Assembly (NCBI GenBank): GCA_964606015.1
Contig: CAZSEZ010000007.1
Span: 1 to 37,930 of the forward strand
Source: Hyella sp964606015
GTDB lineage: Bacteria; Cyanobacteriota; Cyanobacteriia; Cyanobacteriales; Xenococcaceae
Direction: 5' to 3'
DNA length: 37,930 nucleotides
Shown here: piece by piece, positions 8,894 to 15,550 of the stretch
Numbering within the stretch: the first letter of the stretch is position 1
How the letters are laid out: every line of letters begins with the position of its first letter
Made by a program: the position numbers and the translations under genes
The notes under the pieces: generated by a model
Database searches by the model: none
Told to the model about the DNA's origin: nothing
What the model saw: only the letters and a program-made list of their open reading frames with translations

Positions 8894-10246
8894 GTGCTGC
8901 CATCTGCTCATGATGTCTGGAATCAAGTGCTAAATAGCTTAGAAAAGCAGCTGAATCGTCCGACATTTGAAACCTGGATTCAACCAACAATAGTTCAGGA
9001 ACTTAGTACAGAACGTCTAGTTTTAAATGCACCTAATCCCTTTGTACTCAATCATCTACAAAAGTACTACTTACCAGTCATCAAGAATGCAGTTGTCGAG
9101 GTATTAGGTGGCTCTATAGAAATTTATCTGACTCTAGAGCAGGATAATGGAAGTGATTGGAATGCATCTACAACAACGATTCAAGAATTATCTTGGCAAT
9201 CGCAAACTGCCTCTTCCAAGTTCAGTGAACTCAATCCTAAATATACTTTTGATCGCTTCGTCGTAGGAGCAACTAATAGAATGGCCCACGCTGCTGCTTT
9301 AGCCGTAGCAGAATCTCCAGGTAGAGATTTTAACCCTCTATTTTTGTGTGGAGGAGTAGGTTTGGGCAAAACTCATCTGATGCAAGCTATCGGGCATTAT
9401 CATCAGGAAATTTTTCCCCAGGCTAAAGTGTTTTATGTCTCCACAGAGCAATTCACCAATGATTTGATTACAGCGATTCGTGACGATGATCTTGAAAGCT
9501 TTCGATCGCACTATCGAACTGCGGATATTTTGCTAGTAGACGATATCCAATTTATTGAAGGGAAGGAATATACCCAAGAAGAGTTTTTTCACACTTTTAA
9601 TGCACTTCACGAAGCAGGGAAGCAAGTAACAATTGCTAGCGATCGCCCTCCCCAGCAAATCTCAAAACTACAAGATAGACTAATTTCCCGTTTCTCTATG
9701 GGTCTGATTGCTGATGTTCAAGTACCTGATCTGGAGACAAGAATGGCAATTCTCCAGAAAAAAGCAGAATACGAGAATATGGCTATACCCAAAACAGCGA
9801 TCGAATATATTGCCAATCAATGTACCTCCAACATCCGCGAACTAGAAGGCGCATTTATTCGTGCGATCGCCTACCTATCACTTTCTGGTCTGTCCATGAC
9901 CGTAGAAAATATTGCCCCAATCCTCAATCCTCCTGTTAAAACTGCTCCAGCTACCCCTCAAACAATTTTGCAAGTAGTTAGCCAAGAACTGAGAGTATCC
10001 TTAGAAGATCTAAAAAGTTCCTCTAGAAGAAGGGAAATCAGCACTGCTAGACAGATTGGGATGTATCTCATGCGCCAGCATACAGAGTTGAGCCTACCCA
10101 GAATCGGCGAAGAATTTGGCGGTAAAGACCATACCACTGTGATGTATGCCTGTGACAAGATTGGGAAACAAGTACAACAAAACCGCGAACTTAACCAAAC
10201 TATTTCTCGTTTGAGCGATCAAATCAATTTAGCTAGTCAGGAGTAG
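8894..10246 (+). CDS. dnaA: chromosomal replication initiator DnaA
   Basis: DnaA binds origin DnaA boxes and loads the helicase. Domain I is residues 1-75 (FETWIQPTIVQEL). The AAA+ domain has Walker A GGVGLGKTHLMQ and Walker B ILLVDDIQF. The C-terminal DNA-binding domain has the signature GEEFGGKDHTTVMYACDKI. There is no ATG start: a TTG at 8852 would give 464 residues, while the GTG at 8894 gives 450. The GTG places the first residues exactly where other cyanobacterial DnaA proteins begin relative to DVWNQV, and AGAG lies six bases before it, so I prefer it. No clear DnaA-box cluster was seen on either side. Confidence 0.95.
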   Translation: MLPSAHDVWNQVLNSLEKQLNRPTFETWIQPTIVQELSTERLVLNAPNPFVLNHLQKYYLPVIKNAVVEVLGGSIEIYLTLEQDNGSDWNASTTTIQELSWQSQTASSKFSELNPKYTFDRFVVGATNRMAHAAALAVAESPGRDFNPLFLCGGVGLGKTHLMQAIGHYHQEIFPQAKVFYVSTEQFTNDLITAIRDDDLESFRSHYRTADILLVDDIQFIEGKEYTQEEFFHTFNALHEAGKQVTIASDRPPQQISKLQDRLISRFSMGLIADVQVPDLETRMAILQKKAEYENMAIPKTAIEYIANQCTSNIRELEGAFIRAIAYLSLSGLSMTVENIAPILNPPVKTAPATPQTILQVVSQELRVSLEDLKSSSRRREISTARQIGMYLMRQHTELSLPRIGEEFGGKDHTTVMYACDKIGKQVQQNRELNQTISRLSDQINLASQE

Positions 10247-10577
10247 CTGTAGATTCACATCTGTTAGTATTTCTTAAGATTTACAAAAATTGATGAGAAC
10301 CGTTTCAGTGACGTTGTATAAAAGAACTTGTCGGAGTATTACAAAAAATAGATCTAGCCTTACCCTGTGAAGAAAATTCACCTAGAAAAAGCTTCACGGA
10401 TTGCTGCTATTTCTAGCTTTGTCAGACCCGATACTATCCCCAACGAAATAACAAAATACTTTTTATAGTGAATCTATTTTCAAAGTTTTTGTAGTTGTAC
10501 GTTGCTCCTAGTTCCTGGAGATTAGGTAGTTAGCGTAGAGAAGTAAAACATCAGAAGTGATTTTTTGTTTCCTTGCG

Positions 10578-10629
10578 TTAGCTCTATCACCCGTGAATCA
10601 AACTTTATAAGAGCAAACAGGGGAGCTAA
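10578..10629 (+). promoter_or_regulatory. candidate stem-loop in the cpeC leader
   Basis: TTAGCTC at 10578-10584 pairs perfectly with GAGCTAA at 10623-10629. CCC at 10590-10592 can extend the stem with GGG at 10620-10622. It lies 132 bases before cpeC. A leader stem-loop takes part in light control of cpeC in Fremyella diplosiphon; equivalence here is inference. Confidence 0.4.
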
Positions 10630-10676
10630 ATTAATCAGTTGCAAGCGATATTCCCAGGCATAGTAACCCAGATCGG

Positions 10677-10702
10677 TTAGCCAAGGGAGTAATGCTTGGT
10701 AA
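10677..10702 (+). promoter_or_regulatory. stem-loop in the cpeC leader
   Basis: TTA(G)CCAAG at 10677-10685 pairs with CTTGGTAA at 10695-10702: eight base pairs with one bulged G and a 9-base loop. It lies about 60 bases before the cpeC ATG and has no T-run, so an RNA control or stability role fits better than termination. Confidence 0.45.
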
Positions 10703-10761
10703 TTTTGTGTATCTAAACACAGAGTTCCTAAGAAAATATAATCCTTAAGGGAGAATCTTTA

Positions 10762-11637
10762 ATGGCTTTTGGTCCAGCATCTGAACTTGGTGTCGGCTTA
10801 TTTGAGGACACCCCTCCTCTTGAGTACATGCCAGGTTGCTCTAATGAAGAGAAAGAAACCATTATTAGTGCTGTTTATAAGCAAGTATTGGGCAATGCCT
10901 ATGTAATGGAAAGTGAAAGAGTCACCGTAGCTGAATCTCAGTTCAAGAGAGGGGAATTAAGCGTTAGAGAATTTGTTCGTGCAGTAGCAAAATCTGATGC
11001 TTACTTTTCTCGCTTTTTTGAAACTAGCCCCCGCTATCGTTTTATCGAACTCAATTTCAAGCATCTTCTAGGTCGCGCGCCTAATGGCTACGACGAAATG
11101 AAGGCTCACAGCGCTGTTTTAGACAATGGCGGTTGGGAAGCTGAAATCGATTCTTATATCGATAGTGATGAGTATCAAACTGCTTTTGGTGAATTCTTCG
11201 TACCTTACTATCGCGGTTACAAGAGTCAACCTGGTCAAACTATGGTGGAATTCACTCATATGTTTGCTATGTTGCGTGGTGCTTCTAGCAGCGACTTCAA
11301 AGGTAGCCTAGCGAAAAATGCTCCTGTTTTAAATAAAAACATAATTCAAGGAACTCCTATTGCGATTGTGCCTCCTTCTGGTGGTGCTGCTGGTGATGGC
11401 TGGTCTTTCCAAGAACCTGCTTTAGGCGCACGTACTCGTCAAGGCTTTGGTGCTGGTGCAGATGGCAAGGTATACCGCGTAGAGGTAACTGGCTATCGTG
11501 CTAAAGGCGCTGTAGGGGCTTACTCTAAATTCCGTCGTAGTAATAAGGTTTATCTCGTACCTTACGACAAACTATCTGAAGAATACAAACGCATTCACAG
11601 ACAAGGCGGAAAAATTGCAAGTATTACACCCGTTTAA
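10762..11637 (+). CDS. cpeC: phycoerythrin rod linker CpeC
   Basis: Phycobilisome rod linker that fills a phycoerythrin hexamer and joins it to the next disc. The PBS linker domain covers about residues 20-150 (YKQVLGNAYVMESER, FVRAVAKSD, YRFIELNFKHLLGRAP, SYIDSDEYQ). A Gly/Pro-rich spacer leads to a CpcD-like domain at about 236-290 (YRVEVTGYRAKG to GGKIASITPV). Length (291 residues), the MAFGPASELGV start and operon position match CpeC rather than CpcC. It is followed after 135 bases by cpeD, with an RNA hairpin in the gap, in the order known for the cpeCDESTR operon. Confidence 0.9.
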   Translation: MAFGPASELGVGLFEDTPPLEYMPGCSNEEKETIISAVYKQVLGNAYVMESERVTVAESQFKRGELSVREFVRAVAKSDAYFSRFFETSPRYRFIELNFKHLLGRAPNGYDEMKAHSAVLDNGGWEAEIDSYIDSDEYQTAFGEFFVPYYRGYKSQPGQTMVEFTHMFAMLRGASSSDFKGSLAKNAPVLNKNIIQGTPIAIVPPSGGAAGDGWSFQEPALGARTRQGFGAGADGKVYRVEVTGYRAKGAVGAYSKFRRSNKVYLVPYDKLSEEYKRIHRQGGKIASITPV

Positions 11638-11648
11638 TATTTGCCCTT

Positions 11649-11676
11649 CCAGAGATACCAGACGTGGTATTGATGG
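11649..11676 (+). promoter_or_regulatory. intercistronic hairpin between cpeC and cpeD
   Basis: ATACCA at 11655-11660 pairs with TGGTAT at 11665-11670 over a GACG tetraloop. CCA/TGG (11649-11651 and 11674-11676) extends the stem beyond a 3x3 internal loop. There is no T-run. It could stabilise the cpeC message or reduce read-through. Confidence 0.5.
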
Positions 11677-11772
11677 AAAAAGCCAGGGGTTAAAAGTTAG
11701 TTAAATTGCTTAACTTGATGCCCTTGGTAATCGCTTATCTAAGTATCTAACATTCAGGAGAAAATAAGACCG

Positions 11773-12537
11773 ATGGCAGTTGTAGACGCGCCTTTTGAAC
11801 TTTGGTCTGGTAGCACAACGGATGACAAGCAAGCTGTCATTCGTGCTGTGTATAACCAAGTTTTGGGCAATCCTTATGTGATGGAAAGCGAAAGACTTGT
11901 TAGTGCTGAGTCTCAGTTGTGCAACGGCACTCTCACCGTCAGAGAGTTCGTTCGTGCAGTAGCTAAGTCCGATTTTTATCGTTCTCGTTATTTTGAGTCT
12001 TGCGCTCCTTATCGCTTTGTTGAACTTAACTTTAAGCATCTTCTAGGACGTGCTCCTGAGGATCAAGCAGAACTATCTACTCACATCCAAACTTGCGTTA
12101 ACGCAGGTTACGATGCCGAGATTGATTCTTACATCGATAGCGATGAGTACTCCGAAAAGTTTGGCGAAAACACTGTTCCTTATTACACAGGAGCAAAATC
12201 GGAAGTTGGTAGAAAACAAGTTAACTACAACCGCACTCTGTCCTTATTTAAGGGCTATGCAGAAGTAGACAGTGCAACTAAAGGTTCTGTCTTGGTTGAT
12301 AGCGTAGCTGGTAACAGTCCTGTATCTGCTGCTAAAAACCAAGCTAGCGGTAGAATTGCAGGCTACAAAGATGCAACTGAGAAAACATTTAAAATCGTGG
12401 TTCGCGGTTCTAAATTTGACAGCCCTCGTCGTATCAGCACTACCGAATACATCGTCCCTGGAGATCGCATGACCCCCCAGATCCAGCGGATTAACCGTAC
12501 TGGTGCAAAAATTGTCAGCATCACAGAGATTGCCTAA
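11773..12537 (+). CDS. cpeD: phycoerythrin rod linker CpeD
   Basis: Second rod linker, 254 residues. It has a PBS linker domain at about 15-145 (YNQVLGNPYVMESERLVSAESQL, FVRAVAKSDFYRSRYFESC, FKHLLGRAPEDQAE, SYIDSDEYSEKFGEN) and a C-terminal CpcD-like domain at about 203-254 (KIVVRGSKF to GAKIVSITEIA). The short N-terminus before the linker domain and the overall length are typical of CpeD. A ribosome-binding site, AGGAGA, precedes the ATG with wide spacing of about 11 bases. The assignment of D rather than E rests on sequence flavour and gene order. Confidence 0.87.
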   Translation: MAVVDAPFELWSGSTTDDKQAVIRAVYNQVLGNPYVMESERLVSAESQLCNGTLTVREFVRAVAKSDFYRSRYFESCAPYRFVELNFKHLLGRAPEDQAELSTHIQTCVNAGYDAEIDSYIDSDEYSEKFGENTVPYYTGAKSEVGRKQVNYNRTLSLFKGYAEVDSATKGSVLVDSVAGNSPVSAAKNQASGRIAGYKDATEKTFKIVVRGSKFDSPRRISTTEYIVPGDRMTPQIQRINRTGAKIVSITEIA

Positions 12538-12542
12538 AACCT

Positions 12543-12564
12543 ACTCTCTAGTCATTTAGGGAGT
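12543..12564 (+). promoter_or_regulatory. intercistronic hairpin between cpeD and cpeE
   Basis: ACTCTCTA at 12543-12550 pairs with TAGGGAGT at 12557-12564 (8 bp including one G-U), with a 6-base loop. It sits directly after the cpeD stop and before the cpeE ribosome-binding site AGGAGA. Confidence 0.45.
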
Positions 12565-12593
12565 TTATAAATTACTCATTTAGGAGAAAATCA

Positions 12594-13358
12594 ATGTCAC
12601 TTTGGGTTCAAACTACAGACGCAGTAGAACTACGCCCCAACTTTACTGAAGACGATTTACAGACTGTAATTCGCTCAGTGTATAAGCAAGTTTTGGGTAA
12701 TGCCCATCTTTTAGAAAGCGATCGCTTATCTAGTGCTGAGTCTCTGTTACGTAATGGCGACATTACTGTCAGAGGCTTTGTTCGTTTAGTAGCTCAGTCC
12801 GAACTATACCGTACTCAGTTTTTCGAAACTTCTTCTCAGTACCGTTTTATCGAATTGAACTGCAAACACTTTTTAGGTCGCGCACCTCAAGACCAAATCG
12901 AAATTGCTCGTCACGTTTTGATTTACAACGAGCAAGGTTATTCTTCTGATATCGATTCTTATATCGATAGTGATGAATACTCTCAGGCTTTTGGCGAAAA
13001 TGTTGTGCCCTATGCGCGCAATACAAGCAGCCAGGTAGGAAGCAAAAACGTTGACTTCAACCGTACTTTTAGCCTTTTCCGTGGTGATGCCACTAGCGAC
13101 AGCGGCAGATCTGCTCGTCTGATTAGTGATCTAGGCAGCAATTTAGCTTCTAAGATTGCTTCTCCTGCTAAAGGAAATGGTAATAGTGCTAGTACTGGTA
13201 AACGTTTCCGCATTACAACTACTAAGGCAGGATGCGGCACTAACTATCGTCGTAGCAATATGACTTATGAAGTTAGTTACTCTCAACTAAGCCAAAAAAT
13301 TCAGAACATTCAGCGTCTAGGGGGCAAAATCCTTAGCATCAATGAAGTCGCTGGTTAA
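12594..13358 (+). CDS. cpeE: phycoerythrin rod linker CpeE
   Basis: Third rod linker, 254 residues. It has a PBS linker domain at about 15-145 (YKQVLGNAHLLESDRL, FVRLVAQSELYRTQFFETS, YRFIELNCKHFLGRAP, SYIDSDEYSQAFGEN) and a CpcD-like domain at about 202-254 (FRITTTKAGCG to GGKILSINEVAG). It is clearly paralogous to the two preceding linkers, with the most diverged linker motifs. AGGAGAAAATCA before the ATG is a good ribosome-binding site. Position between cpeD and cpeS matches the known cpeCDESTR order. Confidence 0.87.
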   Translation: MSLWVQTTDAVELRPNFTEDDLQTVIRSVYKQVLGNAHLLESDRLSSAESLLRNGDITVRGFVRLVAQSELYRTQFFETSSQYRFIELNCKHFLGRAPQDQIEIARHVLIYNEQGYSSDIDSYIDSDEYSQAFGENVVPYARNTSSQVGSKNVDFNRTFSLFRGDATSDSGRSARLISDLGSNLASKIASPAKGNGNSASTGKRFRITTTKAGCGTNYRRSNMTYEVSYSQLSQKIQNIQRLGGKILSINEVAG

Positions 13359-13421
13359 TTTTGCGCAAACTTATCGGTTATTAGTCCACGAGTTAAGTTG
13401 ATTATTAATTGGTGAATATTT

Positions 13422-13461
13422 GATTAGGGATAGTTTTCGACTGAGAAAATTATTCCTAATC
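13422..13461 (+). promoter_or_regulatory. perfect 17-bp RNA hairpin before the cpcD-like gene
   Basis: The arm at 13422-13438 pairs with 13445-13461 along 17 uninterrupted positions (two G-U, the rest Watson-Crick) over a 6-base loop, GACTGA. No T-run follows, so it is not a standard terminator. It lies 34 bases before the cpcD-like ATG and probably acts in RNA processing, stability or partial attenuation. Confidence 0.8.
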
Positions 13462-13495
13462 TAAACAGAGATAGAACATTTTTGAGGAATAACAT

Positions 13496-13819
13496 ATGTC
13501 TGGAATGACAACTACTGGCACAATTGGTATTACTGATTATGGTAGTCGTACTGTGGCGATTTCAGTAACTGGAGTATGTCGTCAAGACGTTATGAAAACC
13601 AGTAACTATACAGTCAAAGTTCCTTATTCTCGAATGGCTCAAACTATTCAAGGCATTGCCCGTATGGGTGGCAAAGTAGCAGGCGTAAGCTTACTTCCTT
13701 CTAGCAACTCCGATGCTCAGACAGAACAGCCTACCCAAACTTCAAAACAACCAGAAGCTAAAGAGGAAAAAGCTCCTGTGAAGAAAAGTAGAGGCCGCAG
13801 AGGTAGGAAGAAAAAGTAG
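13496..13819 (+). CDS. small CpcD-type rod-capping linker with basic tail
   Basis: A 107-residue protein. Residues 15-66 are a stand-alone CpcD domain (TVAISVTGVCRQD, YTVKVPYSRMAQTIQGIARMGGKVAGVSLL), the fold that caps phycobiliprotein rods. Typical CpcD proteins have about 80 residues and end soon after this domain. Here a tail of about 40 residues follows, first Gln/Thr/Glu-rich, then strongly basic (KKSRGRRGRKKK at 96-107). The gene is inserted between cpeE and cpeS, so it probably caps phycoerythrin rods. The role of the tail is unknown. Hairpins stand on both sides of the gene. Confidence 0.85.
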   Translation: MSGMTTTGTIGITDYGSRTVAISVTGVCRQDVMKTSNYTVKVPYSRMAQTIQGIARMGGKVAGVSLLPSSNSDAQTEQPTQTSKQPEAKEEKAPVKKSRGRRGRKKK

Positions 13820-13868
13820 TCTGAATCCTCTGACCCTAAGTGGTCTAGCTACAGCATTGTAACCCTAG

Positions 13869-13905
13869 ATGAGTGGAGAGAGGCAACTCTACTCATTACC
13901 CTTTT
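13869..13905 (+). terminator. terminator-like hairpin after the cpcD-like gene
   Basis: ATGAGTGGAG at 13869-13878 pairs with CTCTACTCAT at 13887-13896 (10 bp, one G-U), with an 8-base loop, followed by a short ACCCTTTT stretch. The T-run is only four long, so partial termination before cpeS is more likely than complete termination. Confidence 0.5.
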
Positions 13906-13972
13906 AAAGATAAGTCCTAAAGATAATCCTTTATATCCACTAATTCTATTTAATAAAAAAAATATTGATGTA

Positions 13973-14500
13973 ATGAATATTACAGAATTTGTTAAACAAT
14001 CTTTGGGCGAATGGCGATCGCAAAGAAGTGCTCACCATCTGGCATTTGCTCATTACGAAGAAGTAATCTCAACTATTTCTATTGAAGGATTAGAAACTGA
14101 CGACCCGCAAGTAATTCAGCTATGTAAAGCAAATGATGTTGACCCTAAAGCAGCTATCAGTCCTTTCAAAATGAGCTGGTCTGGGGAATCAAACTGGGAT
14201 GAAGATGAAACTATGGAAGGCTCAACTGTTCTAGTTCCTGTTCCTGATTCAGGTAGCCTTACCAAAGGCAAACTCCTTAGAGAACAAGGCTATGCAGAGA
14301 CTATTCCCTCCATCGGTGAATACAGCATTGGTGAAGACGGGACTTTCTTACTTGTCACTAAATATGATCGCGCAGCAGCCGAAGAAAAGATTTGGTTTGC
14401 TACACCTAATTTGCGCTGTCGAGTATCTCTAATCAAAACTAGCGATGGCAAAGGCGTGACGACGGCCTCTTACTCTTCCGAAATTCGCTCTCTTAAGTGA
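13973..14500 (+). CDS. cpeS: phycobiliprotein lyase, CpeS/CpcS family
   Basis: Lipocalin-like lyase that attaches a bilin to cysteine 82-type sites; in phycoerythrin operons the substrate is phycoerythrobilin. At 175 residues it matches the family length. Family features are the start NITEFVKQSLGEWRSQRS, the SWSGESNWD strand, and the SIGEDGTFLLVTKYDRAAAEEKIWFATPNLRCRVS segment. It starts with ATG at 13973, overlapping the preceding terminator-like region by none, and lies 33 bases before cpeT. Bilin specificity is inferred from gene context. Confidence 0.88.
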   Translation: MNITEFVKQSLGEWRSQRSAHHLAFAHYEEVISTISIEGLETDDPQVIQLCKANDVDPKAAISPFKMSWSGESNWDEDETMEGSTVLVPVPDSGSLTKGKLLREQGYAETIPSIGEYSIGEDGTFLLVTKYDRAAAEEKIWFATPNLRCRVSLIKTSDGKGVTTASYSSEIRSLK

Positions 14501-14533
14501 TCAATAAACTTCATATAAATAAATCTAGCTCCA

Positions 14534-15160
14534 ATGGTATCTACCAGCGATCGCAATCAGCTTCAAAAAAATAACTTACTCATTAGCCTTGCTTCCGTGA
14601 TGGCTGGAGACTTTAGCAACCAAAAACAAGCTCAACAAGACCCCAAAAGCTACTCCCATATTAGAGTATTTTTCCGCCCCCTACCTTGGGAATTTTTTAA
14701 TGCTATTGGTTTTTACTCAGAACAAGCCCAAGACTACGATCTTTGGACTCCCTATCGTCAAGGAATCCACCGCTTGATCGACTGTGGAGACAGCATCTAC
14801 ATAGAAAACTATAGCCTCAAAGATGCCATGCTCTACGCCGGTAGCGGGCACAATCGTGATGTCTTAAAAACCATTACTCCAGAATGTATCGAGCGTCGAT
14901 ACAACTGCTCAATGGTTTTTCGTAGAGAAGGAGATTTATTTCGCGGAGCAGTAGAACCAGGCAATAAATGTTTAATTAACCGCGATGGTCGGGAAACCTA
15001 CTTAGTAAGTGATGTTGAAATTACAGAAAATACCTGGGTAAGTTGGGATCAAGGTTTTGATACCACCACAAACGAAAAAATTTGGGGTTCAGCCAAAGGA
15101 CATTTGAAATTTGAAAAACGCCAGAGCTTTGCCGATGAATTACCTCTAGCCCATCTTTAA
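14534..15160 (+). CDS. cpeT: chromophore lyase/chaperone, CpeT/CpcT family
   Basis: A 208-residue member of the CpeT/CpcT family, which handles bilin attachment to the second site of phycobiliprotein beta subunits. Recognisable parts are the N-terminal MAGDFSNQKQAQQDP, the IRVFFRPLPWEFF strand, YSEQAQDYDLWTPYRQG, ERRYNCSMVFRREGDLFRGAVEPGNKC and WGSAKGHLKFEK. Position between cpeS and cpeR supports CpeT rather than CpcT. Spacing of 33 and 30 bases to its neighbours implies co-transcription. Confidence 0.9.
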   Translation: MVSTSDRNQLQKNNLLISLASVMAGDFSNQKQAQQDPKSYSHIRVFFRPLPWEFFNAIGFYSEQAQDYDLWTPYRQGIHRLIDCGDSIYIENYSLKDAMLYAGSGHNRDVLKTITPECIERRYNCSMVFRREGDLFRGAVEPGNKCLINRDGRETYLVSDVEITENTWVSWDQGFDTTTNEKIWGSAKGHLKFEKRQSFADELPLAHL

Positions 15161-15190
15161 ATAAAAATTTTATTAAAAATAGTCAACAAA

Positions 15191-15526
15191 ATGCTTACTT
15201 CAGAATCAAAAACAGCTATGTTGCCACCAGTAGCTCGGAAAAAGATGCAGGCTTGGATCAGGAGCAGACACTTGATTTGTTCTGGTCATTTCTTTATCTT
15301 CGAATCCCTGGAGTATTCCACTATCGAAAGATTTGAAGAGTGCGTTAAAAGTTTTGGCGGAACCTTAATTTCAGTCGAACCTTTGAAAAAAGTTTGGATT
15401 GGCAACCATCGTCAGGTGATTCTTTATCAAGCAAAAGCTAGCCTACATACGCCACACCATGAACTCAAACAGTACTGGATTAAGTATGGTGGTTTCTATA
15501 GCAGATTTGACGAGCGGTCTTGTTAA
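15191..15526 (+). CDS. cpeR: phycoerythrin operon activator CpeR
   Basis: A 111-residue protein related to PP2C-like-fragment protein CpeR, which is needed for expression of the phycoerythrin subunit operon cpeBA in Fremyella diplosiphon. Typical segments are WIRSRHLICSGHFFIFESLEY, RFEECVKSFGGTLISVEPL, WIGNHRQVILYQAKASLHTP and HHELKQYWIKYGGFY. It begins with ATG at 15191; a second in-frame ATG lies 12 codons downstream (MLPP) and better matches the usual start, so the true protein may be about 99 residues. The cpeBA target operon is not in this window. Confidence 0.88.
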   Translation: MLTSESKTAMLPPVARKKMQAWIRSRHLICSGHFFIFESLEYSTIERFEECVKSFGGTLISVEPLKKVWIGNHRQVILYQAKASLHTPHHELKQYWIKYGGFYSRFDERSC

Positions 15527-15550
15527 CAACAGAAACAATTAAACCCTAGT

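Larger units (their letters stand above)
10247..10761 (+). promoter_or_regulatory. cpeC operon promoter and leader region
   Basis: A 515-base gene-free stretch before cpeC with no coding frame. It holds several inverted repeats, two of which are listed separately (10578-10629 and 10677-10702). A smaller one, GTGAA/TTCAC with a 5-base spacer, lies near 10367-10381. A ribosome-binding site, AAGGGAG, precedes the cpeC ATG by seven to eight bases. I found no RcaC L-box (direct repeat TTGCACA) and no clear CcaR G-box, so the light-colour regulator cannot be named from this sequence. Confidence 0.5.

Noticed and set aside
8738..10761. Possible oriC next to dnaA
   Set aside because: No cluster of TTATCCACA or TTTTCCACA-type DnaA boxes was found on either side of dnaA, and the gene does not need to mark the origin in cyanobacteria.
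10247..10761. RcaC L-box or CcaR G-box in the cpeC promoter
   Set aside because: No TTGCACA direct repeat and no clear G-box match were found; TTGCAAG near 10649 is a single weak similarity.
11710..12039. Minus-strand 109-codon frame over cpeD
   Set aside because: Antisense shadow of the conserved linker domain.
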